Part shown: one piece after another, positions 1 through 7,158 of the stretch
Position numbering within the stretch: position 1 is the stretch's first letter
Layout of the letters: every line of letters starts with the position of its first letter
Assembly: GCA_002497345.1 (NCBI GenBank)
Contig: DANS01000018.1
Location: 2,701 to 22,033, forward strand
DNA: 19,333 nt
Source: Thermoproteus sp. UBA157
Lineage (GTDB): Archaea; Thermoproteota; Thermoprotei; Thermoproteales; Thermoproteaceae
Direction: 5' to 3'
Program-made: the position numbers and the translations under genes
Notes under the pieces: generated by a model
Told to the model about the DNA's origin: nothing
Seen by the model: only the letters and a program-made list of their open reading frames with translations
The model's database searches: none

Positions 1-33
1 GTCCTTGACCATAACAAGCCAGTCGTCGCTCAT
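1..33 (-). CDS. Partial CDS, N-terminus only, runs off left edge
   Basis: An ATG on the minus strand at 33-31 opens a reading frame (MSDDWLVMVKD) that stays open to the window edge. It lies 6 nt after the stop of the upstream DMT-transporter gene and on the same strand, so it is probably the next gene of that operon. Only eleven residues are visible, so no family can be assigned. A chance frame is possible. Confidence 0.45.
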   Translation of the reverse strand, partial: MSDDWLVMVKD

Positions 34-39
34 TAAAAA

Positions 40-843
40 CTACAATGACGCTAAGACGACGCCGGCCAAGATCAAGGCGAATCCGGCTCCCGAGAGCGGA
101 TCCAGCCTCTCTCCTAGCTTGTAATACGTGATAGCTTGCGTTATGGCGGGCGATATGGCCGTCAATATCGCAGGCGCGCTTATCCCGGCGTAGTAGGTGG
201 ACAGTATAAACAGGGGGCCGCCAATTCCGTAGCTCAATATCCCTGCCGCGAATATCCGCGGGCTGATCCTAGGAGCGCGGTGCCTCGCGGCCTCCAACGC
301 GCCGACAGCTATCAACAACACGGCCGCCCTAACGAAGGTGAAACTCCAGGGATCGACCACAGACGACGCAAGGCCTAGGGCCAAGAAGGATATGGCGTAA
401 AATGTAGCTGATAAAAAGGCGAGCGCAAGCCCTTTGGCGGATCCGCGCCTCGCCCTCATCAATATAGAGAGACCCGCCATGGCGATTAAGCCGGCGATTA
501 CATACTGTATAGACAAACCCTCGAAGGGCGCTATCAACAACGGCACCATGACTATGTAGGCGTAGGAGACCAAATTAGCCAGCCCCACTTCGGCGTATCT
601 CAAGGACAAAAGGTAGGCGTATGTGCCCAACACGGGGCCGAAGATCGAGAAAATGGCTCCGTAGAGCCAAGCTTGCGGCGACAAGTTAAGGCCGAGCGCA
701 GTTAAGGGCATCGCCGACAGCATGGCCGCTACGGCTATTGAGAATAGATCGTCCAGTGCGCTTTTGGTCGCCCCAGTCTTGTAGAAGAAGGGGGCTATTC
801 CCCACAACACGGAGGCTACGGCGGCGAGGATTACGCCTAACAT
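40..843 (-). CDS. DMT-superfamily (EamA-type) transporter
   Basis: This is a very hydrophobic 267-residue protein with about ten membrane segments arranged as two similar halves, each about 130 residues, separated by a short basic loop (MRARRGSAKG, near residues 128-137). That is the usual layout of EamA/DMT permeases, which export or import metabolites across the cytoplasmic membrane. The N-terminal segment with GIAPFFYK and the half-1 segment with LGTYAYLLSLRYAEVGLANLVSY are typical of the family. The substrate cannot be told from sequence. The ATG overlaps the stop of the nucleotidyltransferase gene by 7 nt, so the two are probably translationally coupled. The family call is firm. Confidence 0.85.
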   Translation of the reverse strand: MLGVILAAVASVLWGIAPFFYKTGATKSALDDLFSIAVAAMLSAMPLTALGLNLSPQAWLYGAIFSIFGPVLGTYAYLLSLRYAEVGLANLVSYAYIVMVPLLIAPFEGLSIQYVIAGLIAMAGLSILMRARRGSAKGLALAFLSATFYAISFLALGLASSVVDPWSFTFVRAAVLLIAVGALEAARHRAPRISPRIFAAGILSYGIGGPLFILSTYYAGISAPAILTAISPAITQAITYYKLGERLDPLSGAGFALILAGVVLASL

Positions 844-1400
844 GCTACGTCCCCCCTTCGATCTACATCTATTAGCACGCCTGGATCCTCGACCTCAATC
901 CCTATCGAATAGACCTCGTCGATTATAGCCCTCACCCCCACGTCGCCCTCTATCTCGAGCGCGCGGGGGAGGACTCTGCGGCTTATTGCCACCGGGTTGC
1001 CCCTGACGCCTCTGAATGTAGGATACACGACGTCGGCCGCGCCGGCGTGGGCCAAGAGCTTTCTATAGGTCCCGGGCCTCACGAGGGGCATATCGCCCAA
1101 CGCTATTATGTATTCCTTGAAAAACGGCGCAACGGTTAGAGCGGCCTTGAGGCTCGTGCTTAGGCCAAGCCGATACCAGGGATTATAGACGAAGGTAACG
1201 TCGAGGCCTGCGCCTCTCACCGCCGAGCGTATCTCCTCGGCTCTGTGGCCCACCACGACGTAGACGGGACCCGCTCCGGCGGCCGCGGCGGATTTGACGG
1301 CCCTCACAACCACGGGCTCGCCGCAGTAATCGGCCAATAGCTTAAAGCCGTCGAATCTCTTCGACTCGCCGGCGGCGAGCACTACCACCGCAACCTCCAT
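837..1400 (-). CDS. MobA/MocA-like molybdenum-cofactor nucleotidyltransferase
   Basis: The protein has 187 residues and a GT-A-type nucleotidyltransferase fold. The N-terminal nucleotide-binding motif LAAGESKRF lies at residues 8-16 with a lysine at 20, matching the family pattern LAAGxSxRMGxxKxL. The metal-binding motif GDMPLV is at 101-106 and a GNPVAI segment near 133-138. MocA proteins transfer CMP, and MobA proteins GMP, onto molybdopterin for insertion into molybdoenzymes. The CoxG-like gene just upstream favours a role in maturing a molybdenum hydroxylase of the CO dehydrogenase/aldehyde oxidoreductase type, hence MocA-like. It overlaps the preceding gene by one nucleotide (TAATG). CTP versus GTP preference is not decidable here. 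Confidence 0.8.
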   Translation of the reverse strand: MEVAVVVLAAGESKRFDGFKLLADYCGEPVVVRAVKSAAAAGAGPVYVVVGHRAEEIRSAVRGAGLDVTFVYNPWYRLGLSTSLKAALTVAPFFKEYIIALGDMPLVRPGTYRKLLAHAGAADVVYPTFRGVRGNPVAISRRVLPRALEIEGDVGVRAIIDEVYSIGIEVEDPGVLIDVDRRGDVAC

Positions 1401-1813
1401 TAAAGCATGCCCTGCAAATTCGCGGTGACCCTCTCGACTATGGATTTAGCCGTGGCGTCTACTATGGGCTTGCCGAGCGCCGAGATGAGGCCGCGGGCGT
1501 TGCCTTGGAAGACCCAGCGCACTTCCGAGCCCTCTCTGGAAAAGCTTATGGTGAAGTCGACGACGCTCTGAAGTCCGTTGGCCGATCCGACCACAGTAGC
1601 TCTGTCCTCCTGGACTTCGGAATACTTGAACCTCACGTCCATGGTCCCCCTCAAGCTCCCCACTCCTACAGACATCTTGGCCCTATACCACTCCCCCTCT
1701 TTTGTCACCGAGGTAACTCCTGGAAACGCCTTCCCGACGACCTCCGGGTCGAGGAGCTTCTTGAAGTTCTCAGGAGCGCTCGTTTTGATCCGACCCTCGT
1801 ACTTTAGCTCCAT
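1400..1813 (-). CDS. CoxG-like SRPBCC protein
   Basis: This 137-residue protein resembles carbon monoxide dehydrogenase subunit G (CoxG), a small SRPBCC/START-like domain protein. The N-terminus MELKYEGRIKTSAPENF, the segment FPGVTSVTKEGEWYRAKM and the C-terminal helix that follows GLISALGKPIV are characteristic. CoxG proteins are linked to molybdenum hydroxylases and are thought to help their recruitment or maturation near the membrane; they are not catalytic. It is the first gene of a minus-strand operon with a MocA-like transferase, which supports that role. No molybdenum hydroxylase structural gene is visible in the window. A TATA box about 25 nt upstream of the ATG suggests a leaderless transcript. 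Confidence 0.8.
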   Translation of the reverse strand: MELKYEGRIKTSAPENFKKLLDPEVVGKAFPGVTSVTKEGEWYRAKMSVGVGSLRGTMDVRFKYSEVQEDRATVVGSANGLQSVVDFTISFSREGSEVRWVFQGNARGLISALGKPIVDATAKSIVERVTANLQGML

Positions 1814-1833
1814 GAGATCGCGACCCCCTCGAC

Positions 1834-1842
1834 TATATTAAC
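1834..1842 (-). promoter_or_regulatory. TATA box of the coxG-like operon
   Basis: Read on the minus strand the sequence is GTTAATATA, centred about 25 nt upstream of the CoxG-like ATG (1813). That is the spacing expected for leaderless archaeal transcripts. The element also reads TATATTAA on the plus strand and could help drive ilvD from a start near 1864. I see no other clear TATA box for ilvD. Confidence 0.6.
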
Positions 1843-1891
1843 CTCGCGATCCTTAGCGGAAATCAACAGATATTTAGACTCTATATCAAAC

Positions 1892-3595
1892 ATGGGGGCT
1901 AAAATAAGGATCAGATCGTCCAAATGGTACGATGGGCTGGACAACGCACCGCATAGATCCTACCTCCGCGCTGTGGGGTTCTCCGACGACGATTTCTCCA
2001 AGCCGTTGATGGCGGTCATAGCGTCTTGGAGCGAGATAGGGCCTTGTAACTACCACACCCTAGAGCTGGCTAAGTATGTAAAAGAGGGAGTTAAGGAGGC
2101 AGGCGGAGTCGCCTTGACGGCGCCGACCATAGTAGTCAACGACGGCATAAACATGGGCACGCCCGGTATGCGTTATTCGCTCATCAGCAGGGAGCTCATC
2201 GCCGATACGATAGAGGCCCAGCTGAATTCACACGGCGTTGATGGCTGGGTCGGAATTGGCGGATGCGACAAGACCCAGCCCGGCATAATGATGGCGATGG
2301 TCAGGTTGAACATACCCTCGGTCTACCTCTACGGCGGATCAGCCGAGGCCGGCTGGCTCGGCGAACAAGAACTGACCGTAGAAGATGTGTTCGAGGCCGT
2401 GGGCGCGGCCGCGGCCGGCAAAATAACCGAGGAGGACCTAAAACGGTATGAGTACTCGGTGTTCCCCACATACGGCACTTGTCAAGGCCTCTTCACGGCT
2501 AACACAATGGCCATGTTGGGAGAGGCTCTTGGATTGTCCCTGTTGGGCTCGGCCTCCCCGCCAGCCACGACGGGCAGGAGGAGGGCGTATGCTGTCGAGT
2601 CTGGGAAGGCCCTCATGAAAGTGGCGGAGCTGGGCATTAAGCCGCGCGACATAGTGACCTACGACGCGATATACAACGCAGCGGTGACGCTGTTCGCCAC
2701 GGCCGGCTCTACTAACGCGATCCTTCATCTACTCGCCATAGCCCACGAAGCCGGCGTAAGCTTCACGCTCAAGGACTTCGACGAGATCAGCAAGAAGGTC
2801 CCCGTAATCGCCGCCTTGAGGCCGGCGGGGCCCTACGCCATGCAAGACCTCGACAAGATCGGGGGAGTGCCCCGGATATTGAAGAAGCTTTATAGGGCCG
2901 GTCTGCTGAGGCCCGACGCGTTGACAGTACACGGGGAGCCCATCGGCAAATTGCTTGAGCGCTGGCAATCGCCGGCCGTGCCCGAGGCCGGCGTACTTTA
3001 CGACGTGGAGAAGCCCTACAAGCCCTACTCCGGCATAAGGATCTTGTGGGGAAACCTAGCGCCTAAAGGCGCCGTGATGAAAATAGGCGCTGCCGGAGCG
3101 CTCAAATTCGAGGGAAAAGCCGCGGTCTTCGACAACGAGGCCGAGGCCTTCAAGGCCGTGACGAGGGGCGAAGTGAAGCCCGGCCATGTCGTCGTGATCC
3201 GCTACGAGGGGCCCAAGGGCGCTCCCGGCATGCCCGAGATGCTAAAAGTGACTGCAGCAATAGTAGGCGCCGGCTTGGGCGAATCGGTGGCGTTGGTGAC
3301 GGATGGGCGCTTCTCGGGAGCCACTAGGGGCATCATGGTGGGGCACGTAGCGCCGGAGGCGGCCGTGGGCGGACCCATCGCGCTGGTCCAAGACGGCGAT
3401 AGAATCATAATCGACGGCGAGTCGGGCCTCTTGAAGCTCGAAGTGTCCGACGAGGAGCTGGAACGCCGCAGGAAGTCGTGGAGTCCGCCCAAGCCGAACT
3501 ACTCAGGAGGCCTCTTGGCAAAGTACGCCGCTTTAGTGCAACAGGCCGATGTAGGGGCGGTGACCACGCCGTCGCCGCTATCGGTGGACTACTGA
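1892..3595 (+). CDS. ilvD: Dihydroxy-acid dehydratase
   Basis: IlvD/Edd-family dehydratase of 567 residues, full length. It converts 2,3-dihydroxy-isovalerate (or the methylvalerate homologue) to the 2-oxo acid in valine/isoleucine synthesis, using an Fe-S cluster and Mg2+. The three cluster cysteines are present: C52 (GPCNYH), C125 (GGCDKTQPG) and C197 (TYGTCQG). The active-site loop DGRFSG lies at 471-476. Archaeal homologues can also act on sugar acids such as gluconate, so a dual role is possible, but the length and motifs fit IlvD. It is divergent from the coxG-like operon with 78 bp between start codons. No strong TATA box lies at leaderless distance from the ATG. Confidence 0.93.
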   Translation: MGAKIRIRSSKWYDGLDNAPHRSYLRAVGFSDDDFSKPLMAVIASWSEIGPCNYHTLELAKYVKEGVKEAGGVALTAPTIVVNDGINMGTPGMRYSLISRELIADTIEAQLNSHGVDGWVGIGGCDKTQPGIMMAMVRLNIPSVYLYGGSAEAGWLGEQELTVEDVFEAVGAAAAGKITEEDLKRYEYSVFPTYGTCQGLFTANTMAMLGEALGLSLLGSASPPATTGRRRAYAVESGKALMKVAELGIKPRDIVTYDAIYNAAVTLFATAGSTNAILHLLAIAHEAGVSFTLKDFDEISKKVPVIAALRPAGPYAMQDLDKIGGVPRILKKLYRAGLLRPDALTVHGEPIGKLLERWQSPAVPEAGVLYDVEKPYKPYSGIRILWGNLAPKGAVMKIGAAGALKFEGKAAVFDNEAEAFKAVTRGEVKPGHVVVIRYEGPKGAPGMPEMLKVTAAIVGAGLGESVALVTDGRFSGATRGIMVGHVAPEAAVGGPIALVQDGDRIIIDGESGLLKLEVSDEELERRRKSWSPPKPNYSGGLLAKYAALVQQADVGAVTTPSPLSVDY

Positions 3596-3603
3596 GAGGG
3601 ATC

Positions 3604-3613
3604 ATAATTAAAA
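3604..3613 (+). promoter_or_regulatory. TATA box upstream of the exchanger gene
   Basis: ATAATTAAAA lies in the 34-bp gap after ilvD, centred about 22 nt before the ATG at 3630. It probably starts the exchanger-glycerate kinase transcript. Confidence 0.5.
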
Positions 3614-3629
3614 CCGAGCATAGCGCGCC

Positions 3630-4556
3630 ATGATCCTCGAGTTAATCGGCGGCGTGTTGTTGACGGCCGCTGCGGGCCTTCTAGTAGAACAACTGGTCTA
3701 CTACTTCAGCGCAAGGCTGGGCCGCTCGACGACCAGCGTGGCCATGATAATAGCGCCTATCATAACGTCCAGCCCCGAGCTGGCGATCTTCATAATAGCG
3801 CTGTTTCAGGACAAAGCCGACGTGGCGTGGGGCTCCATAGTAGCTCAGCCCTTCATGGCCTCAACCGTGATATACCCTGTGGCCGTCGCCACGGCGCTTC
3901 TCTCTTGGGCTCTGGGTCGGAGGACGACGCGTATACCCCATGTGCACAGATATGTTGCTATGCCCTTGCTGGCCTTCACGCTACCCTTAATACCAGTGTT
4001 GTTGCTACACCCCCAGAGCTACCGACTCTACGGCAGACTATATGGGTTGCTCATGGTGGCCGCCTACTTCGTATACGCTTGGCGCGCCTTAGGTAGGAAG
4101 GCGGAGGCGCACGAAAAAACGCGTCTCTATTTAGGAAATCCCGCGTTGCAGCTCGCGGCCTCGGTAGTCGCCCTCTATTTCGGAGGGGAATGGCTAGTGA
4201 GCGGCATAGTCGATATGGGTTCCGCGTTTGGGTTGGACGAGACAGCTCTGGCCGTGTTGCTCGTGCCTGTGGCTACCGTTTTGCCCGAGTCAATAACAGG
4301 GCTGATATTCATCGCCAGGGGCAGAGACGACGAGGGCATCGGCGTCATAGTGGGCGAGAAGGCGCTTTACGGCACGTTCTATCCCGGCTTGGCGATGGCC
4401 CTAGGCATCTACACGCTTGAGCCGGCGGCCGCCGCCGCGTTGGTGATAGCTGTAGCGATCTCGCTTCTGGAGAGCATCGCCATATGGCGCGGCTACTTCG
4501 GCTTGACAGCCCCCTTAGGGCTCGCTGGCTATGTCTGGTACGCCTTCCACGTCTAG
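3630..4556 (+). CDS. CaCA-type (Na+/Ca2+ exchanger-like) membrane protein
   Basis: This 308-residue integral membrane protein carries two alpha-repeats that recall the cation/Ca2+ exchanger superfamily. The first is at residues 41-75 (PIITSSPELAIFI, then ADVAWGSIVAQP), the second at 207-246 (PVATVLPESITGL, then DEGIGVIVGEKAL). Each keeps the acidic residue of the S-P-E or L-P-E motif (E50, E220) that binds the cation in known exchangers. The remaining helices are hydrophobic, with a basic cytoplasmic loop near 151-166. The repeats are diverged (for example ATVLPES instead of GTSLPEL), so ion specificity is uncertain. The last 26 nt overlap the glycerate kinase gene, implying coupled translation. 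Confidence 0.75.
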   Translation: MILELIGGVLLTAAAGLLVEQLVYYFSARLGRSTTSVAMIIAPIITSSPELAIFIIALFQDKADVAWGSIVAQPFMASTVIYPVAVATALLSWALGRRTTRIPHVHRYVAMPLLAFTLPLIPVLLLHPQSYRLYGRLYGLLMVAAYFVYAWRALGRKAEAHEKTRLYLGNPALQLAASVVALYFGGEWLVSGIVDMGSAFGLDETALAVLLVPVATVLPESITGLIFIARGRDDEGIGVIVGEKALYGTFYPGLAMALGIYTLEPAAAAALVIAVAISLLESIAIWRGYFGLTAPLGLAGYVWYAFHV

Positions 4557-5751
4557 GATAGTAAGGGCCGCGCTTTCGGCCGCGGATTTGAGCAAGGCGG
4601 TTTCGAGGGCCGGGAGGTTCGGCCATGTCAGAGTCGTAGCAGTCGGCAAGGGGGCCTTGGCCATGTTGAGGGGCTTGGAGTCTGTGGCGGATATCGTGGA
4701 CGGGGTGGCAGTGACGCTCCAGGCGGGCCCCGTCCCGCGTTCGGTGAAATTGTACGTGTCTGATCACCCGGTCCCCACGCGCAGGAGCTTCGAGGCCGGC
4801 CGGGCCGTGTTGGACTACGTGGGCTCGTTGGGACGCGGCGAGATCTTGATCTTGCTGATATCCGGAGGTGCGTCCAGCTTAATGGAGGTACCTCTGGTCC
4901 CCGAAGAGGACCTCCTCGAAGCTTGGAACCTCTTGCTTAAGAGCGGCATGACTATACGTGAGTTGAACGCTGTAAGGAAGAGGATATCGGGCGTGAAGGG
5001 AGGGAGGCTGGGCTACATGGCCGCCGCGAAGGGCGTAGAGGTGATAAACCTCATAGCGAGCGATGTGCCCTGCGACAACCCGTCAGACGTGGGCTCAGGT
5101 CCCGGAGTTCCCGACGATACGACGCCCGACGAGGCCTACCTATACTTAAGAGCCAGGGGGATCTGGGATAAGTTGCCTGACAGCGTGCGCCGCCTGATAG
5201 AATCCAAGAAGGGCTCGAGGGATACGCCCTCCGAATTTCCGCACAAGTCAATGGTCGTGGCGAGGAACCGCGACGTGTTGGAGGCCTTGCGGGATCTAGC
5301 CGGCGGCTTCATCGCCACATCTTGCCTAGTCGGCGAGGCGAGAGACGCGGGCAGGCTGGCGGCCTACATGGCTAGAGAAATCGGCGTCCCCTTAATTCTA
5401 GGCGGCGAGCCTTCGACGACGGTGAGGGGTAGGGGCAAGGGCGGCAGGACGAGCGAGTTCGCCCTTTCCTTCGCGATATCGTCCTCCGGCGATCTGGCAG
5501 TCTTGGCCCTAGCCACAGACGGCCTAGACGGCAACACCGGCGCCGCCGGCGTATGGGCCGATCCCTATCTGCTCAAGGACGTAGTAAACGCCGGCATGGA
5601 CGTAGGTAGGCTCTTCGAGGAGAACGATACGTTCAAGCCCTTCGAGGTCACTGGCAGGGCCATCTACACAGGCCCGACCGGCTCCAATCTAAACTTGGTG
5701 TTCTATGTGGACAAGTGGAGCCGCTTGAAGGCGCTCCTAGAGGGCGGCTAA
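4531..5751 (+). CDS. Glycerate 2-kinase (GckA/MOFRL family)
   Basis: This 406-residue protein belongs to the glycerate-kinase type-2 family (GckA, DUF4147 plus MOFRL domains). It phosphorylates D-glycerate to 2-phosphoglycerate with ATP in the cytoplasm. Conserved elements in order are AVGKGA (37-42), SDHPVPT (77-83), the glycine-rich SGGASSLMEVP (111-121), ELNAVRKRIS (144-153), SDVP and GSGP (177-191), GGEPSTT (291-297) and TDGLDGNTGAAG (329-340). Family members are characterised in Thermoproteus tenax and related archaea, where 2-phosphoglycerate feeds the non-phosphorylative Entner-Doudoroff route. The ATG at 4531 lies inside the exchanger gene; RIVRAALSAADLSKAV matches the usual family N-terminus, supporting this start. 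Its 3' end overlaps the convergent transporter gene by 15 nt. Confidence 0.93.
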   Translation: MSGTPSTSRIVRAALSAADLSKAVSRAGRFGHVRVVAVGKGALAMLRGLESVADIVDGVAVTLQAGPVPRSVKLYVSDHPVPTRRSFEAGRAVLDYVGSLGRGEILILLISGGASSLMEVPLVPEEDLLEAWNLLLKSGMTIRELNAVRKRISGVKGGRLGYMAAAKGVEVINLIASDVPCDNPSDVGSGPGVPDDTTPDEAYLYLRARGIWDKLPDSVRRLIESKKGSRDTPSEFPHKSMVVARNRDVLEALRDLAGGFIATSCLVGEARDAGRLAAYMAREIGVPLILGGEPSTTVRGRGKGGRTSEFALSFAISSSGDLAVLALATDGLDGNTGAAGVWADPYLLKDVVNAGMDVGRLFEENDTFKPFEVTGRAIYTGPTGSNLNLVFYVDKWSRLKALLEGG

Positions 5752-7020
5752 GTATAAAAACGGCGCGTAGATGGCCACATTGACGGCGGTGACGATGAGA
5801 CCCGTCTTGGCGAAATCGCCGAATTTAATCGTACTTGAGTACTTGCTCTCCACTACCTCTAATATGATTATATTAGACGCAGCGCCGAGGAGGGTTAAAT
5901 TGCCGGCGATGGTGGCCGCCGAGGCGAGGGTTAGCCAAGCCCAGACGTCTTGGGGGCCATAGCCGACGGACTTCATATATTGTATGAAAAGTTCGGTGAA
6001 TGGCACATTCGACAACGCTTGGCTGAAGAGGAGCGACTCAACGGCTATTGCGGGGATCCCCGCTAAGGCCCCCTCCTTCCTCGGCAACAACGCGCCTATT
6101 GCGGGCTGGAGGAGGCCGCTGTTCCATATGCCCCTCATCGTTATGAACATCGTGATGAAGAACACGATAGTTCCCCAGTTGACTCCTTCGAGCACCTCTC
6201 TGGGCCTCGAGGAGAACATGTATATAGCGGCGGCCACGACGAAGGGTATAAAGCCTATGTTCTCGACGTGGGGAAGCCCGGTGATGGCCAAAATGTCGTT
6301 TATCAACAGAGCGGCTATCACGGCGATGAGGGCGCCGCCGGCCAGATAGGCATCGCGTTTGTTCTTGATGAACTCAGCCGGCACCAAGGCTATCTCGATC
6401 TTCCTATTAGGCAAGCGGTATCGCTTAGAGATCAAGAAGGGCAGTATGAGCAAATTCGCCAACGTGGGCGCCAGGAGATATTTCAGGAACGTCAAAAGGG
6501 GGGCGGTCACGCCAGACTGAACCGCTATCAACACGTTTTGCGGATTGCCTATCGGCGTCGCGACGGAGCCTATCGTCAGCGAGAAGGCTAGGAGCAACAC
6601 GAGGGGGCCTAGTTCGATGCCGGCCGCTCTCGAAATGGTCGCAACTATGGAGGGCCCCATGAGCGCTACGGCGTCGTTGACGGTGAAGGCGGCGAGCAGG
6701 CCGAAGAGAAGCGAGGAGATGAGGAGCAGTCTGCCCGTAGAGCCCGCCTTGGCTAAGAACCAGTAAGCCACCGCGTCGAGGAGGCCAGACGACTCGGCCA
6801 TTGAGATTATTGAGAACATGCCTATGAGGAAAAGTACCACGTCTAGATCCACCGCGGCGCCAAGCTCGCCGATTGGCAACAAACCACCGACAACTGCTAT
6901 GAAGGAGGCGAAAGCCATTATCGACCAAGCGGGTATGTGCGGGATTCTGGACTTCACGACGAGCCCGCCCACAAGCAAGGCTAAGTCGACCGCAGCGATG
7001 GCTTGTTGCACCAAGCCCAT
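5737..7020 (-). CDS. ArsB/SLC13-family (ion transporter superfamily) permease
   Basis: This 427-residue protein has about eleven membrane segments and the two-fold repeat of the ion transporter superfamily (ArsB, NhaD, CitM, SLC13). The first repeat contains TVNDAVAL (113-120) and TPIGNPQN (155-162). The second contains LSNVPF (337-342) and GNLTLLGAASN (373-383). TPIGNPQN and GNLTLLGAASN are the re-entrant, substrate-binding hairpins of the superfamily. The substrate may be arsenite, a dicarboxylate, or Na+/H+ exchange; no ars genes or arsenic-responsive regulator flank it, so I do not assign arsenite export. It has its own promoter about 26 nt upstream and is monocistronic. Confidence 0.82.
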   Translation of the reverse strand: MGLVQQAIAAVDLALLVGGLVVKSRIPHIPAWSIMAFASFIAVVGGLLPIGELGAAVDLDVVLFLIGMFSIISMAESSGLLDAVAYWFLAKAGSTGRLLLISSLLFGLLAAFTVNDAVALMGPSIVATISRAAGIELGPLVLLLAFSLTIGSVATPIGNPQNVLIAVQSGVTAPLLTFLKYLLAPTLANLLILPFLISKRYRLPNRKIEIALVPAEFIKNKRDAYLAGGALIAVIAALLINDILAITGLPHVENIGFIPFVVAAAIYMFSSRPREVLEGVNWGTIVFFITMFITMRGIWNSGLLQPAIGALLPRKEGALAGIPAIAVESLLFSQALSNVPFTELFIQYMKSVGYGPQDVWAWLTLASAATIAGNLTLLGAASNIIILEVVESKYSSTIKFGDFAKTGLIVTAVNVAIYAPFLYLAAL

Positions 7021-7042
7021 GTCTTGCGTCGAGGATCCCGCC

Positions 7043-7050
7043 CTATTTAA
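7043..7050 (-). promoter_or_regulatory. TATA box of the ion transporter gene
   Basis: Minus-strand TTAAATAG is centred about 26 nt before the ATG at 7020, giving a leaderless transcript. Confidence 0.6.
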
Positions 7051-7123
7051 GCTAACAGCATGTATATTTAAGCGTATAGTTAAAACTTATGCCATTAAAT
7101 CGCAAGCTCCACGCGATAGCCTT

Positions 7124-7137
7124 AAAGTAAATTTATA
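7124..7137 (+). promoter_or_regulatory. BRE/TATA promoter of guaA
   Basis: AAAGTAAATTTATA combines a purine-rich BRE-like stretch with a TATA box centred about 25 nt upstream of the guaA ATG (7159). It is the clearest promoter in the window. A small inverted repeat (ATCGC and GCGAT around a 9-nt spacer, 7098-7116) lies just upstream; its significance is unknown. Confidence 0.7.
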
Positions 7138-7158
7138 ACGAGCCGCGATCGACGAGAC

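Noticed and set aside
3066..3090. GTGATGA resembling a C box inside ilvD
   Set aside because: It is in-frame coding sequence (GAVMKIG) with no correctly spaced D box and no upstream TATA element.
6150..6160. GTGATGA on the plus strand inside the ion transporter gene
   Set aside because: It encodes membrane-segment codons on the other strand, and no C/D layout follows.
5737..7020. Naming the transporter arsB (arsenite efflux)
   Set aside because: The superfamily motifs are shared by several transporters, and no arsenic-related neighbour supports the specific name.
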